From NCBI RefSeq assembly GCF_002895005.1, contig NZ_POWF01000002.1:372001-436000 (forward strand): a stretch of 64,000 nt of DNA, given 5' to 3'. Both the position numbers and the translations under genes were made by a program. Positions within the stretch are counted from its first letter, which is position 1. Every line of letters begins with the position of its first letter. Below the pieces are notes generated by a model that made no database searches, had not been told where the DNA came from, and was given only the letters and a program-made list of their open reading frames with translations. This DNA comes from Hanstruepera neustonica. GTDB lineage: Bacteria; Bacteroidota; Bacteroidia; Flavobacteriales; Flavobacteriaceae. This document shows positions 8,096-16,199 of this stretch, in pieces.

Positions 8096-10723
8096 ATGAA
8101 AAAAGTATTCAAAATTATTGGAATTACTTTACTTATCTTCTTACTAATTTTATTCGCAATTCCTTTTGTATTGCAATCCCAAATAGAAACCATTGTACAG
8201 CGTTATGCCGACGAAAACCTGAATGCCAAGGTATCTTTTAGTTCGGTAAACTTAAGCTTAATTAAAAGCTTCCCCAATGCACAGGTTGACATTAACGATC
8301 TGGCCATAACTACTTACAAACCCTTTGAAGGTGAAACTTTGGCAACATCCAAATCCATTTCATTAACCTTGCCAATTGCCGAAGTTTTTAAGACTTCGGG
8401 AGATGAGGCTTTGATTATCAACAAAATTTATGTTGATGAAACCCTTTTAACACTTAAAACCAATAAACTAGGCGATGTTAATTATGACATTTTAAAGCCA
8501 TCCAAAAACAATGATCAAGATCTTTCTGACTCGAATGGCTTTACATTTGATGTTCAAGACTATCGTATTGAAAACAGTGCGCTTACTTATATTGATGAGA
8601 CTAATAATACCACATTTTATATAACAGAGTTCAACCATATTGGTAAAGGGACTTTTTCGGGTGATATCTCTGAATTGGAAACTGAAACCGATGCGCGTTT
8701 GAGTTTAACCATTGATAGTACCAATTACTTAAACAACAACACCTTAAAACTGGATGCGCTAATTGATTTAGATTTAGCGAACAACAAATACACATTTAAA
8801 GAAAACACAGGGTATATCAATGATCTTCTATTGAAATTTGATGGTTTTGTACAACAGGTTGATAATGGCCAGCAATTTGATTTGTCCTTTCAAAATCCTG
8901 GTGCTTCATTTAAAGATTTTCTAGCGGTCATTCCGTCCAATTATTCTAAAAGCATTGCCGATGTAGAAACACAAGGTGATTTTAAGGTGAATGGTATCAT
9001 TAGGGGTCTGCTTTCAGAGGAAACCATCCCAGAATTGGATATTAGTATACTATCAAACAATGCCTCATTTAAATACCCTGATTTACCAAAACGCGTTGAA
9101 AATATTTCAATTGACGCTGCTCTAAAAAACACAACTGGTAATCCCGATGAAACCTTTGTAAATATAAACAGGTTTAATTTTAAGATTGATGCAGATGAAT
9201 TCAAATCGTCTGCAACGCTTAAGAATATTACCGAAAACATGTTGGTGAATGCCAATATAGATGGCACTTTAAATCTTGCCAATATTTCAAAGGCCTACCC
9301 TATTGAACTTGAAAAGGAATTGAGCGGTATCCTAAAAGCCAAACTGAATACCGAATTTGATATGAATGCCATTGAAACCAATGCTTATAATCGAATCAAA
9401 AACAATGGAACGGCCAGTGTTTCTGATTTTGTGTTTTCTTCTGAAGATATTGTCAATCCCATTCATATAAAAACGGCTCAAATGAGTTTTAACCCAGGAA
9501 CCGTATCGTTAAATGCATTCGATGCTATTTCAGGCAACAGTGATATTGCGGCTACAGGGACCATTACCAATTTATTAGGTTTCTTATTGAGTGACAAAAA
9601 CCTTCAAGGAACTTTCAATGTGAATTCCAAACAATTTTTGGTAAGTGATTTTATGGTAGCTGATGACGATTCTATAGAATCGAACAAAACAACTTCCGAA
9701 GGTGAATCACTAAAAATCCCAGCCTTTTTGGATTGCACCATTAATGCCAACGTTCAAACAGTAGTTTATGACAACCTCAATCTAAAAAATGTTACGGGTA
9801 AACTTGTTATAAAAGATCAAATAGCCAGTCTACAAAATATGACCTCAAACATTTTTGATGGTAAAATGACTATTGCTGGTGATGTTAATACCCAAGCGAA
9901 AACACCTTCATTTAATTTAAATTTAGGAGCTGATGGATTTGATATTGCACAATCTTTCACCGATTTAGATTTATTGCACGCTTTAGCACCAATAGCCAAG
10001 GTATTTAATGGTAAGTTAAATTCAACAATCAACTTACAAGGTATGCTGAACGAATCGTTTTCACCCAACTTACAGACTGTTTCTGGAAATGCTTTTGCTG
10101 AATTAATGACTACCCAATTCAATTCGGACAACAGTACTGTTTTAAAAGCATTGGAAGACAAAATAAGTTTTGTTGACTTTGATAAATTAAATCTGAAGGA
10201 TTTAAAAACCTCTTTGACTTTTGAGGATGGTGGTGTGAATGTGAAACCGTTTTATCTTAAATATGACGATATTGATATAGCTGTAGCTGGAAACCATGGA
10301 TTTGACAAAACTATGGACTACGATGTGGTTTTTAATGTCCCAGCAAAATATTTAGGCAGTGACGTAAACAGACTTATAGGACAAATAAACGACCCTGAAG
10401 TCAATAAAATTAGTATTCCCGTTACTGCTAACTTGACAGGGTCATTTACAAATCCGCAGGTGAAAACGGATTTAAGTTCAAGTGTTTCCAACTTAATGAA
10501 TCAATTATTGGAAATACAGAAACAAAAATTATTGAATCAAGGGCAAGACACCGTCAAGGACATTTTGGGAGATATTATTAGTGGGAATTCAGAAAACACC
10601 AATGATTCTTCAAGCACACAAGATTCAACTTCAAGCAACACAACTAGCGGTCAACAAACCATTAAAAATATTTTGGGAGGTATTCTAAATAAGAATAAAA
10701 AGGAAAAGGATACGCTTAATTAA
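8096..10723 (+). CDS. AsmA-family envelope protein
   Basis: The 875-residue protein has one N-terminal membrane anchor (residues 5-27) and a very long beta-rich periplasmic part, as in the AsmA/TamB/YhdP group thought to form hydrophobic bridges moving phospholipid to the outer membrane. The first 100 residues (SQIETIVQRYADENLNAKVSF type) and the C-terminal AsmA_2-like region (about 560-800) support the assignment. The tail after residue about 830 is a low-complexity Ser/Thr/Asn stretch followed by a Lys-rich end. Monocistronic or co-transcribed with rpsU, which follows at 46 bp. Confidence 0.85.
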   Translation: MKKVFKIIGITLLIFLLILFAIPFVLQSQIETIVQRYADENLNAKVSFSSVNLSLIKSFPNAQVDINDLAITTYKPFEGETLATSKSISLTLPIAEVFKTSGDEALIINKIYVDETLLTLKTNKLGDVNYDILKPSKNNDQDLSDSNGFTFDVQDYRIENSALTYIDETNNTTFYITEFNHIGKGTFSGDISELETETDARLSLTIDSTNYLNNNTLKLDALIDLDLANNKYTFKENTGYINDLLLKFDGFVQQVDNGQQFDLSFQNPGASFKDFLAVIPSNYSKSIADVETQGDFKVNGIIRGLLSEETIPELDISILSNNASFKYPDLPKRVENISIDAALKNTTGNPDETFVNINRFNFKIDADEFKSSATLKNITENMLVNANIDGTLNLANISKAYPIELEKELSGILKAKLNTEFDMNAIETNAYNRIKNNGTASVSDFVFSSEDIVNPIHIKTAQMSFNPGTVSLNAFDAISGNSDIAATGTITNLLGFLLSDKNLQGTFNVNSKQFLVSDFMVADDDSIESNKTTSEGESLKIPAFLDCTINANVQTVVYDNLNLKNVTGKLVIKDQIASLQNMTSNIFDGKMTIAGDVNTQAKTPSFNLNLGADGFDIAQSFTDLDLLHALAPIAKVFNGKLNSTINLQGMLNESFSPNLQTVSGNAFAELMTTQFNSDNSTVLKALEDKISFVDFDKLNLKDLKTSLTFEDGGVNVKPFYLKYDDIDIAVAGNHGFDKTMDYDVVFNVPAKYLGSDVNRLIGQINDPEVNKISIPVTANLTGSFTNPQVKTDLSSSVSNLMNQLLEIQKQKLLNQGQDTVKDILGDIISGNSENTNDSSSTQDSTSSNTTSGQQTIKNILGGILNKNKKEKDTLN

Positions 10724-10769
10724 AATAATAGCCGTAACTTATGAGAAATTTAAGAATTAAACAGAATTT

Positions 10770-10964
10770 ATGATTAAAATAGAGATTAAAGAAGGCGAAA
10801 ATATCGAAAGAGCATTAAAACGTTACAAGCGTAAACACAGAAACGTTAAGGTTATGCAAAACTTAAGAGAAAGACAATTTTTTACAAAACCTTCAGTTAA
10901 ACGTAGACGTGAAATTCAAAAAGCATCATACATACAAAGCTTAAGAGATCAAGAAGATATTTAG
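10770..10964 (+). CDS. rpsU: Small ribosomal subunit protein bS21
   Basis: The 64-residue basic protein matches bS21: an acidic start followed by ERALKRYKRKHR, then a Lys/Arg-rich helix with RRREIQKASYIQSLR. bS21 sits on the 30S platform near the 3' end of 16S rRNA, where it affects initiation. In Bacteroidota, bS21 has been linked to sequestration of the anti-Shine-Dalgarno sequence, which fits the lack of clear Shine-Dalgarno sites in this window. A strong hairpin terminator follows. Confidence 0.97.
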   Translation: MIKIEIKEGENIERALKRYKRKHRNVKVMQNLRERQFFTKPSVKRRREIQKASYIQSLRDQEDI

Positions 10965-10987
10965 TCTTTTTAAACTTACACAATTTT

Positions 10988-11021
10988 AAAAAACGCACTA
11001 TATTGAAATAGTGCGTTTTTT
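10988..11021. terminator. Bidirectional terminator between rpsU and the DUF2797 gene
   Basis: ACGCACTAT and ATAGTGCGT form a 9-bp stem with a six-base loop. It is flanked by A-runs on the left and T-runs on the right, so it can end transcripts from both convergent genes. Confidence 0.9.
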
Positions 11022-11024
11022 ATT

Positions 11025-11816
11025 TTATAAACTCAATCCTATCACAAGACCTTCGTTAGATCGAATATTAAAAACCCTATCATCGTCAAAAATCAAATAC
11101 TGCCCTTTAATACCCACCAGTTTTCCTGAATATTGTTTCTCTTTAACCAAGTTTAAGCTTTTAGGTTTTTCAGGATACTTGTCAACAGGAAAAACCAAAT
11201 TGGTTTCCGTATTATTAGCAATATAGTAGTCATGCGCTTCTTCAGGAATGTAAGATTTTAAACGTTCACGCCATGCTACCAAATCTTCATCTTGAATGTC
11301 ATTTTTTAACATGTTGCGCCAATTGGTTTTATCACTAACATGCTCCTTAAGTGCTACCTCCGTTATACCAGCCAAATACCTATTGGGCACCTCAACAATC
11401 TCAATGGCTTCATGAGCACCTTGATCTATCCATCGCGTGGGCACCTGACTTTTTCGGGTTACGCCAACTTTAACATTACTGGAATTTGCTAAATACACAA
11501 TATGGGGTTGCAACTGCACCTTCTTTTCATATTCTAGATCCCGATCTTCTTGATCCAAATGCGCTGTGCTCAATTCAGGTCTCATGATCCAATCGGCAGC
11601 TTGCGGAATATCAAAAAAACAGCTTTTACAGAATCCTTGTCTGAATATGGGCTTGTTTAAGCCGCAGTTTAAACACTGATAAACAACAAACTCTAAAGTT
11701 ATTCGTTTTTCCAATAATTGGTTAATATTGATAAAGTCATTCTCAAACACCAAATAGTATTGAATTGGCTCCAGAAACTCACTCTCCATTTTTGTCAGAA
11801 CACCTTGGTAGGTCAT
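11025..11816 (-). CDS. DUF2797-family protein with zinc-ribbon and GIY-YIG-like core
   Basis: The 263-residue protein has a likely zinc site C48xxC51...C63xxC66. A middle region from about residue 105 reads PHIVYLANSSNVKVGVTRK, then ...RWIDQGA. That order (VYL strand, KVGVTR strand, Arg-Trp-x-x-Gln-Gly-Ala) resembles a degenerate GIY-YIG nuclease fold, which I infer from pattern only. DUF2797 members occur across Bacteroidota and actinobacteria without an established function. Divergent from the GH3-family gene, 44 bp away. Confidence 0.75.
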   Translation of the reverse strand: MTYQGVLTKMESEFLEPIQYYLVFENDFININQLLEKRITLEFVVYQCLNCGLNKPIFRQGFCKSCFFDIPQAADWIMRPELSTAHLDQEDRDLEYEKKVQLQPHIVYLANSSNVKVGVTRKSQVPTRWIDQGAHEAIEIVEVPNRYLAGITEVALKEHVSDKTNWRNMLKNDIQDEDLVAWRERLKSYIPEEAHDYYIANNTETNLVFPVDKYPEKPKSLNLVKEKQYSGKLVGIKGQYLIFDDDRVFNIRSNEGLVIGLSL

Positions 11817-11860
11817 AAAAAAAAGTATTATTTTTAGTTTTTTTTAAAGATAATGCAAAT

Positions 11861-13381
11861 ATGCCAATTCCTATAGTAAATTCAATTGCTTCATGGTTTT
11901 TAAAAAAACGATTTCATCAAATTGAATTGTTTCTAAAATACCCCAATGAAGTACAAACAGAATTACTAAACAACTTGTTGGCTAAAGCAAAAGACACCGA
12001 GCTTGGTAAAAAATACAGCTTTGAATCCATCAATAGTTATCAAGCATTTACAGAGCAGATTCCCATATCAACTTACGAAGACTATCAAGATTATATTGAG
12101 CGATCGCGTTTGGGTGAAGATAATATCTTTTGGCCGCAACCCATAAAATGGTTCGCCAAATCTAGTGGCACTACTAACGCGAAAAGCAAATTTATCCCTG
12201 TTAGTGAAGATTCATTAGAGGATTGTCATTATGCAGCGAGTAAAGATTTGCTTTGCATGTACCTCAACAACAATGAAGACTCTCAATTATTCACTGGAAA
12301 AAGTTTAAGGCTTGGAGGCAGTAAAGAACTATATAAAGAAAACGGAACCGTTTTTGGAGATCTTTCAGCCATACTTATAGATAACATGCCTTTTTGGGCT
12401 GAATTCAGTAGTACACCAAGTAGCAAAGTTTCATTAATGAGTAACTGGGAAGAAAAAATGCAAGCCATTGTAAATGAAACGATTCAAGAAAATGTTACCA
12501 GTTTGGCTGGTGTACCATCTTGGATGCTTGTACTACTTAATAACGTTTTGGAGGAAACGGGCAAAAACAATCTTTTTGATATTTGGCCCAACCTAGAAGT
12601 CTACTTTCATGGAGGCGTGAGTTTTCTGCCCTATGCTGATCAGTATAAAAAAATTCTACCCAAAAAAGATTTCAGATATTACGAAATCTATAATGCCTCT
12701 GAAGGTTTTTTTGCCATACAAGATCAAAATAGATCCAGTGAATTATTGTTGATGTTAGACTACGGCATATTTTATGAATTTATTCCTATGGATACCTATG
12801 GTACCAAAAACGAAAAAGTTATTCCATTGAGTGAGGTAGAAGTCAATAAAAATTATGCTGTAATTATTACTACCAATGCTGGGCTTTGGCGCTATAAAAT
12901 TGGTGACACAGTAAGGTTTACATCTGTTAACCCCTATAGAATTAAAGTTTCAGGAAGAACCAAACATCATATTAACGCATTTGGAGAAGAGTTAATCATT
13001 GAAAATGCCGAAGATGCACTGAAAAAAGTTTGTAAAAAAACTAAAGCAGAGATTGTAGATTATACAGCAGCACCCATTTTTATGGATGGCAAAGAAAAAG
13101 GAGCTCACGAATGGCTCATTGAGTTCAAGACACCTCCCAATGATATTGATTATTTCAACGAACTGCTAGACAATGCTTTAAAAGCCTTGAATTCAGATTA
13201 CGAAGCAAAACGATACAACAACATGACGTTGAATAAACCTAAAATCCATATGGCGCGTGAACGTTTGTTCTATGATTGGCTCAAAGAGAAGAATAAATTA
13301 GGCGGCCAACACAAAGTTCCCAGATTATCAAATTCACGAAATTATTTAGACGATTTATTAAATCTAAACCACAGCATTTAA
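11861..13381 (+). CDS. GH3-family acyl-adenylate/amide synthetase-like protein
   Basis: The 506-residue protein follows the GH3 auxin-responsive promoter family over its whole length: a helical N terminus, the AMP-binding segment WFAKSSGTTNAKSKFIPVS (Ser/Thr-rich P-loop, about residues 102-120), YEIYNASEGFFA in the nucleotide site, LWRYKIGDTVRF, and a C-terminal domain. Plant GH3 enzymes adenylate a carboxylic acid and transfer it to an amino acid. Bacterial members are widespread in Bacteroidota with unknown substrates. It stands alone between a divergent gene and a convergent terminator, so context gives no substrate. Confidence 0.88.
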   Translation: MPIPIVNSIASWFLKKRFHQIELFLKYPNEVQTELLNNLLAKAKDTELGKKYSFESINSYQAFTEQIPISTYEDYQDYIERSRLGEDNIFWPQPIKWFAKSSGTTNAKSKFIPVSEDSLEDCHYAASKDLLCMYLNNNEDSQLFTGKSLRLGGSKELYKENGTVFGDLSAILIDNMPFWAEFSSTPSSKVSLMSNWEEKMQAIVNETIQENVTSLAGVPSWMLVLLNNVLEETGKNNLFDIWPNLEVYFHGGVSFLPYADQYKKILPKKDFRYYEIYNASEGFFAIQDQNRSSELLLMLDYGIFYEFIPMDTYGTKNEKVIPLSEVEVNKNYAVIITTNAGLWRYKIGDTVRFTSVNPYRIKVSGRTKHHINAFGEELIIENAEDALKKVCKKTKAEIVDYTAAPIFMDGKEKGAHEWLIEFKTPPNDIDYFNELLDNALKALNSDYEAKRYNNMTLNKPKIHMARERLFYDWLKEKNKLGGQHKVPRLSNSRNYLDDLLNLNHSI

Positions 13382-13564
13382 ACGAATAAATCAACCAAAA
13401 AAAAACTGTAATCGAATTTAAAAGGTGGTTAATCTAAAAATTAATACGGTCTCTTTATTCTTACAAAAAAAATGATAGTTTTACAAAGCTATTAATCATT
13501 GAACAATATACTTTATCATAATGTATAAGTATTAATTAACAACTATCCATACAACCAAATAAAA

Positions 13565-13594
13565 AACCCACTCAATCGAGTGGGTTCTTTTTTT
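13565..13594. terminator. Bidirectional terminator between the GH3-family gene and the B12 regulator
   Basis: AACCCACTC-AATC-GAGTGGGTT is a 9-bp stem with a tetraloop, followed by a T-run on the + strand and by an A-run on the other side. It serves two convergent genes. Confidence 0.9.
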
Positions 13595-13607
13595 TTGATG
13601 ACATTCA

Positions 13608-14483
13608 TCAATCTTTCTCTTTCAGTTTATCAATAAAATCTTCAGGTGTTGGTAAATAAAAGACCCTTTTATCATTTTTTAATTCATCTATGTTATCAGG
13701 GTTACCTGAAACCCACAATGGTGTGTTTCCAGCATGGGCAAAAAGGTCATCAACTTTAGGTATAATTGTTTTATGAATTGGTGTGACGAACATGGTGAAC
13801 ATGACATCTGGTTTGACATCCTGTAAGACCTGTTTCAAATTGACTATGGGAACATTTTGTCCCAAATAGTAAACTTTCCATCCCATTTTTCTTGCGATAT
13901 AATAAGCAAGTAAAAGACCCAACTCATGGTGCTCATATTCCGTAAGAAACATCACTATTGATGGCGACTCATTTTTTGAATAAGGTAATTGATCAATGGA
14001 CGAGTAAAATCGTTTTTTAATAAGACTTGATATAAAGTGCTCTTGAGCTGGCATCACTTTATCAATTCCCCAAAGCACACCAACCTGATTTAAAAAGGGA
14101 TAGATAATTTGAACGGTAGTAGCTAAAAGACCACGTTTGATTATTTGTTCTTTAAAAATTTGATCAAATGCCCTTTCATCCATATCCAACATGGCTGCAA
14201 TCAGTGCATTTATTTCAGCTTCATGGTGTCCATCTGAAACCTGATTACTAACCGCTTCATGGATTTCAGATTCAGACATTTTATCGATTTTGGAAATCCT
14301 GAAACCGTTTTTTGTCAATAGGCTGATGTTCAAAAGCTTTTTAAGTTGAGCATCTGAATAATACCTAATATTGGTATCAGTCCTTTCGGGTTCTATAATA
14401 TTATATCGTGTTTCCCACTTTCTCAAGGTATGGGCATTGATACCTGTTAAAGTCACGATTTGTGCCATAGTATATTTACTCAT
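13608..14483 (-). CDS. CarH/LitR-like MerR regulator with B12-binding domain
   Basis: The 291-residue protein joins an N-terminal MerR winged helix (residues 4-70, KWETRYNIIEPERT...IRYYSDAQL) to a cobalamin-binding module. The helical cap has W138-x9-E148-H149, the CarH Wx9EH signature that covers the adenosyl group. The B12 loop is E184-x-H186-x-x-G189, the ExHxxG form used by CarH photoreceptors, so H186 is the likely cobalt ligand. In known CarH proteins, adenosyl-B12 in the dark drives tetramer formation and repression of carotenoid genes, and light breaks the complex. The later conserved Gly-Gly is only SGN here. Divergent position next to the crt cluster supports the same role. Confidence 0.9.
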   Translation of the reverse strand: MSKYTMAQIVTLTGINAHTLRKWETRYNIIEPERTDTNIRYYSDAQLKKLLNISLLTKNGFRISKIDKMSESEIHEAVSNQVSDGHHEAEINALIAAMLDMDERAFDQIFKEQIIKRGLLATTVQIIYPFLNQVGVLWGIDKVMPAQEHFISSLIKKRFYSSIDQLPYSKNESPSIVMFLTEYEHHELGLLLAYYIARKMGWKVYYLGQNVPIVNLKQVLQDVKPDVMFTMFVTPIHKTIIPKVDDLFAHAGNTPLWVSGNPDNIDELKNDKRVFYLPTPEDFIDKLKEKD

Positions 14484-14501
14484 GTCTAGCGTTTTACATT
14501 A

Positions 14502-14509
14502 CAAACTTA
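14502..14509 (-). promoter_or_regulatory. Candidate -7 element of the B12-regulator gene
   Basis: On the minus strand this reads TAAGTTTG (TANNTTTG). A minus-strand copy of the TTGTATAA octamer (14507-14514) overlaps it, so the regulator could control its own gene. The matching upstream element is weak (ATTG). Confidence 0.5.
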
Positions 14510-14548
14510 TACAAAAAAATGAAAGCACACAATTAATAAATAAATTTT

Positions 14549-14608
14549 TTGTCTAATTATTTTGTATAATTATTTGACAATTAAAAAATTATTTATACTT
14601 TTGTCTAA
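14549..14608. promoter_or_regulatory. Tandem repeat operator, probable CarH-type binding region
   Basis: Three direct repeats lie end to end: TTGTCTAATTA (14549), TTGTATAATTA (14562) and TTGACAATTAA (14574), at 13- and 12-bp steps. A fourth TTGTCTAA sits at 14601. Read another way, two 32-bp windows (14549-14580 and 14601-14632) each begin with TTGTC and end with GACAA, 52 bp apart. The third repeat covers the -33 box and the fourth covers the end of the -7 box of the downstream promoter. Tandem direct repeats across a promoter are the operator style of CarH proteins. Confidence 0.7.
14573..14603 (+). promoter_or_regulatory. Promoter of the fasciclin-crt genes
   Basis: TTTG (14573-14576), 19 bp, then TACTTTTG (14596-14603) is a full match to the Bacteroidota core promoter. 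The start of transcription would be near 14609, giving a leader of about 25 nt. Confidence 0.8.
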
Positions 14609-14633
14609 CATATAACATAAAACAATTGACAAA

Positions 14634-16064
14634 ATGAAAACTATTAAAATTACTTTACTATTATTCTGCATGACTTTATTGGGTGTGTCATGTAGTAGTG
14701 ACGACGACAATTCAATACCCTTTAATCCAACCCCACAACAACAAAATATTGTTGAGATTGCCCTAGACACTCCTGAATTATCGACTTTAGTAGCCGCCTT
14801 AACCAGAGCAGATGGAAATTTAGTTGATGTATTAAATGGTGACGGACCCTTCACCGTTTTAGCGCCAACTAACGCTGCATTTACTGCATTTTTGAACCAA
14901 AACGGATTTGCTTCACTGGAGGATGTACCTACTGATGTTCTATCACAAATTTTATTAAACCATGTTATCATGGCTGATGTAACATCTAGTGATTTGGTTG
15001 CCATGGGTGCAGGTTATGCTTCAGGTAGTGCTACCGGCGCTGCTGGAATGAATATTAGCATCTTCTTTGATACTACAAGCGGTGTTAGATTCAACAATGC
15101 TGGCACGGTGACAACTCCAGATATTGACGCTTCTAATGGTACTATACACATCATTAATGGTGTGCTAGGACTTCCAGATATCGTTGACCACGCCATTAAC
15201 AATCCTTCTTTTACAAGTTTGGTAACTGCTCTTGGTGCTGCTGATGGTGATTTGGTTTCCGATTTAAGATTAGATGGCCCTTATACAGTTCTTGCTCCTG
15301 ACAATGATGCGTTTGAAACATTTTTGGATGGCACCCCACTAGGAAGTGTTGACACAGCTGTTTTGAGACAGATTTTATTAAATCATGTGTTATCCGCAGC
15401 AGTTAATTCAGAATTTCTTATTAATGCAGGTGCTGGATATACCAATACGCTAGCCAATGGAGCTGGTGGTAATGCCATGAGCTTGTATTTCAATACAGAC
15501 AATGGTGTCATGTTTAACGGTATTTCTTCTGTGTTTGAAGCTGATGTAGTTGGAACTAATGGTATTATTCATGCTGTTGATGCTGTAATTGGCTTACCAA
15601 CTGTGGTGACATTTGCTGCTGCTGACCCAAACTTCAGCACTTTAGTTTCTGCCTTAACAGACTTGACTCCAGGAACCGACTTTGTAGAAATACTTTCCAG
15701 AACATCAGGAAGTAATGCTGATGGTATTAATCCCGATTATACTGTTTTTGCCCCGACCAATGACGCTTTTGATGCCCTAATTGAGGACCTTGGAGGTGTT
15801 CCAGACGAATCTACCCTAACTCAAGTATTATTATACCATGTTGCTAGTGAAGCTAATGTGACATCTGGTGATTTAATGCCAGGAGCTAATCCAGTCACTT
15901 CTTTGCAAGGAGGATCATTTACTCTTAATGTTCCAGGAACTGGAGACAACATTGCTGATATAACTGATGGTTCTGGAGCTACAGATATTGGTGTTGTTGC
16001 TGTTGATGTTCAAGCAGCTAACGGCGTCATACATGTACTCAACAAGGTTATGTTACCAAACTAA
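14634..16064 (+). CDS. Lipoprotein with three fasciclin (FAS1) domains
   Basis: The 476-residue protein has a lipoprotein signal (GVSC, lipid Cys20) and three tandem FAS1 domains at about 38-175, 178-316 and 317-475. Each carries the family H1 block (GPFTVLAPTNAAF, GPYTVLAPDNDAF, DYTVFAPTNDAF) and the H2 block ending in NG(I/T)IH. FAS1 domains mediate adhesion; some bind hydrophobic ligands. The mature N terminus has a Ser-Ser-Asp-Asp-Asp run, often a signal for surface export of Bacteroidota lipoproteins. It is the first gene after the repeat operator and upstream of crtI, so it is probably co-regulated with carotenoid synthesis; a carotenoid-handling role is conjecture. Confidence 0.9.
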   Translation: MKTIKITLLLFCMTLLGVSCSSDDDNSIPFNPTPQQQNIVEIALDTPELSTLVAALTRADGNLVDVLNGDGPFTVLAPTNAAFTAFLNQNGFASLEDVPTDVLSQILLNHVIMADVTSSDLVAMGAGYASGSATGAAGMNISIFFDTTSGVRFNNAGTVTTPDIDASNGTIHIINGVLGLPDIVDHAINNPSFTSLVTALGAADGDLVSDLRLDGPYTVLAPDNDAFETFLDGTPLGSVDTAVLRQILLNHVLSAAVNSEFLINAGAGYTNTLANGAGGNAMSLYFNTDNGVMFNGISSVFEADVVGTNGIIHAVDAVIGLPTVVTFAAADPNFSTLVSALTDLTPGTDFVEILSRTSGSNADGINPDYTVFAPTNDAFDALIEDLGGVPDESTLTQVLLYHVASEANVTSGDLMPGANPVTSLQGGSFTLNVPGTGDNIADITDGSGATDIGVVAVDVQAANGVIHVLNKVMLPN

Positions 16065-16143
16065 TATTGAGATTAGTCTTATTTTAATTATCTAAAATTT
16101 AAAACGAACTAATTTCAGTTGTTTTAAGTTAGTTAGTTAGTGA

Positions 16144-16169
16144 GCCGGTAGCTATTTATGGTTACCGGT
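16144..16169 (+). terminator. Weak hairpin between the fasciclin gene and crtI
   Basis: CCGGTA (16145-16150) pairs with TACCGG (16163-16168) across a 12-base loop. The downstream tail is only partly T-rich, so this could be a leaky terminator that sets crt levels below the fasciclin gene, or an mRNA processing stem. Confidence 0.45.
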
Positions 16170-16199
16170 TTACTTAATTAAAAAAACGTAAATTTAAAG

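Noticed and set aside
14570-15004. Antisense open frame across the fasciclin start
   Set aside because: It reads the reverse of the FAS1 coding bias and includes the operator; no independent gene features.
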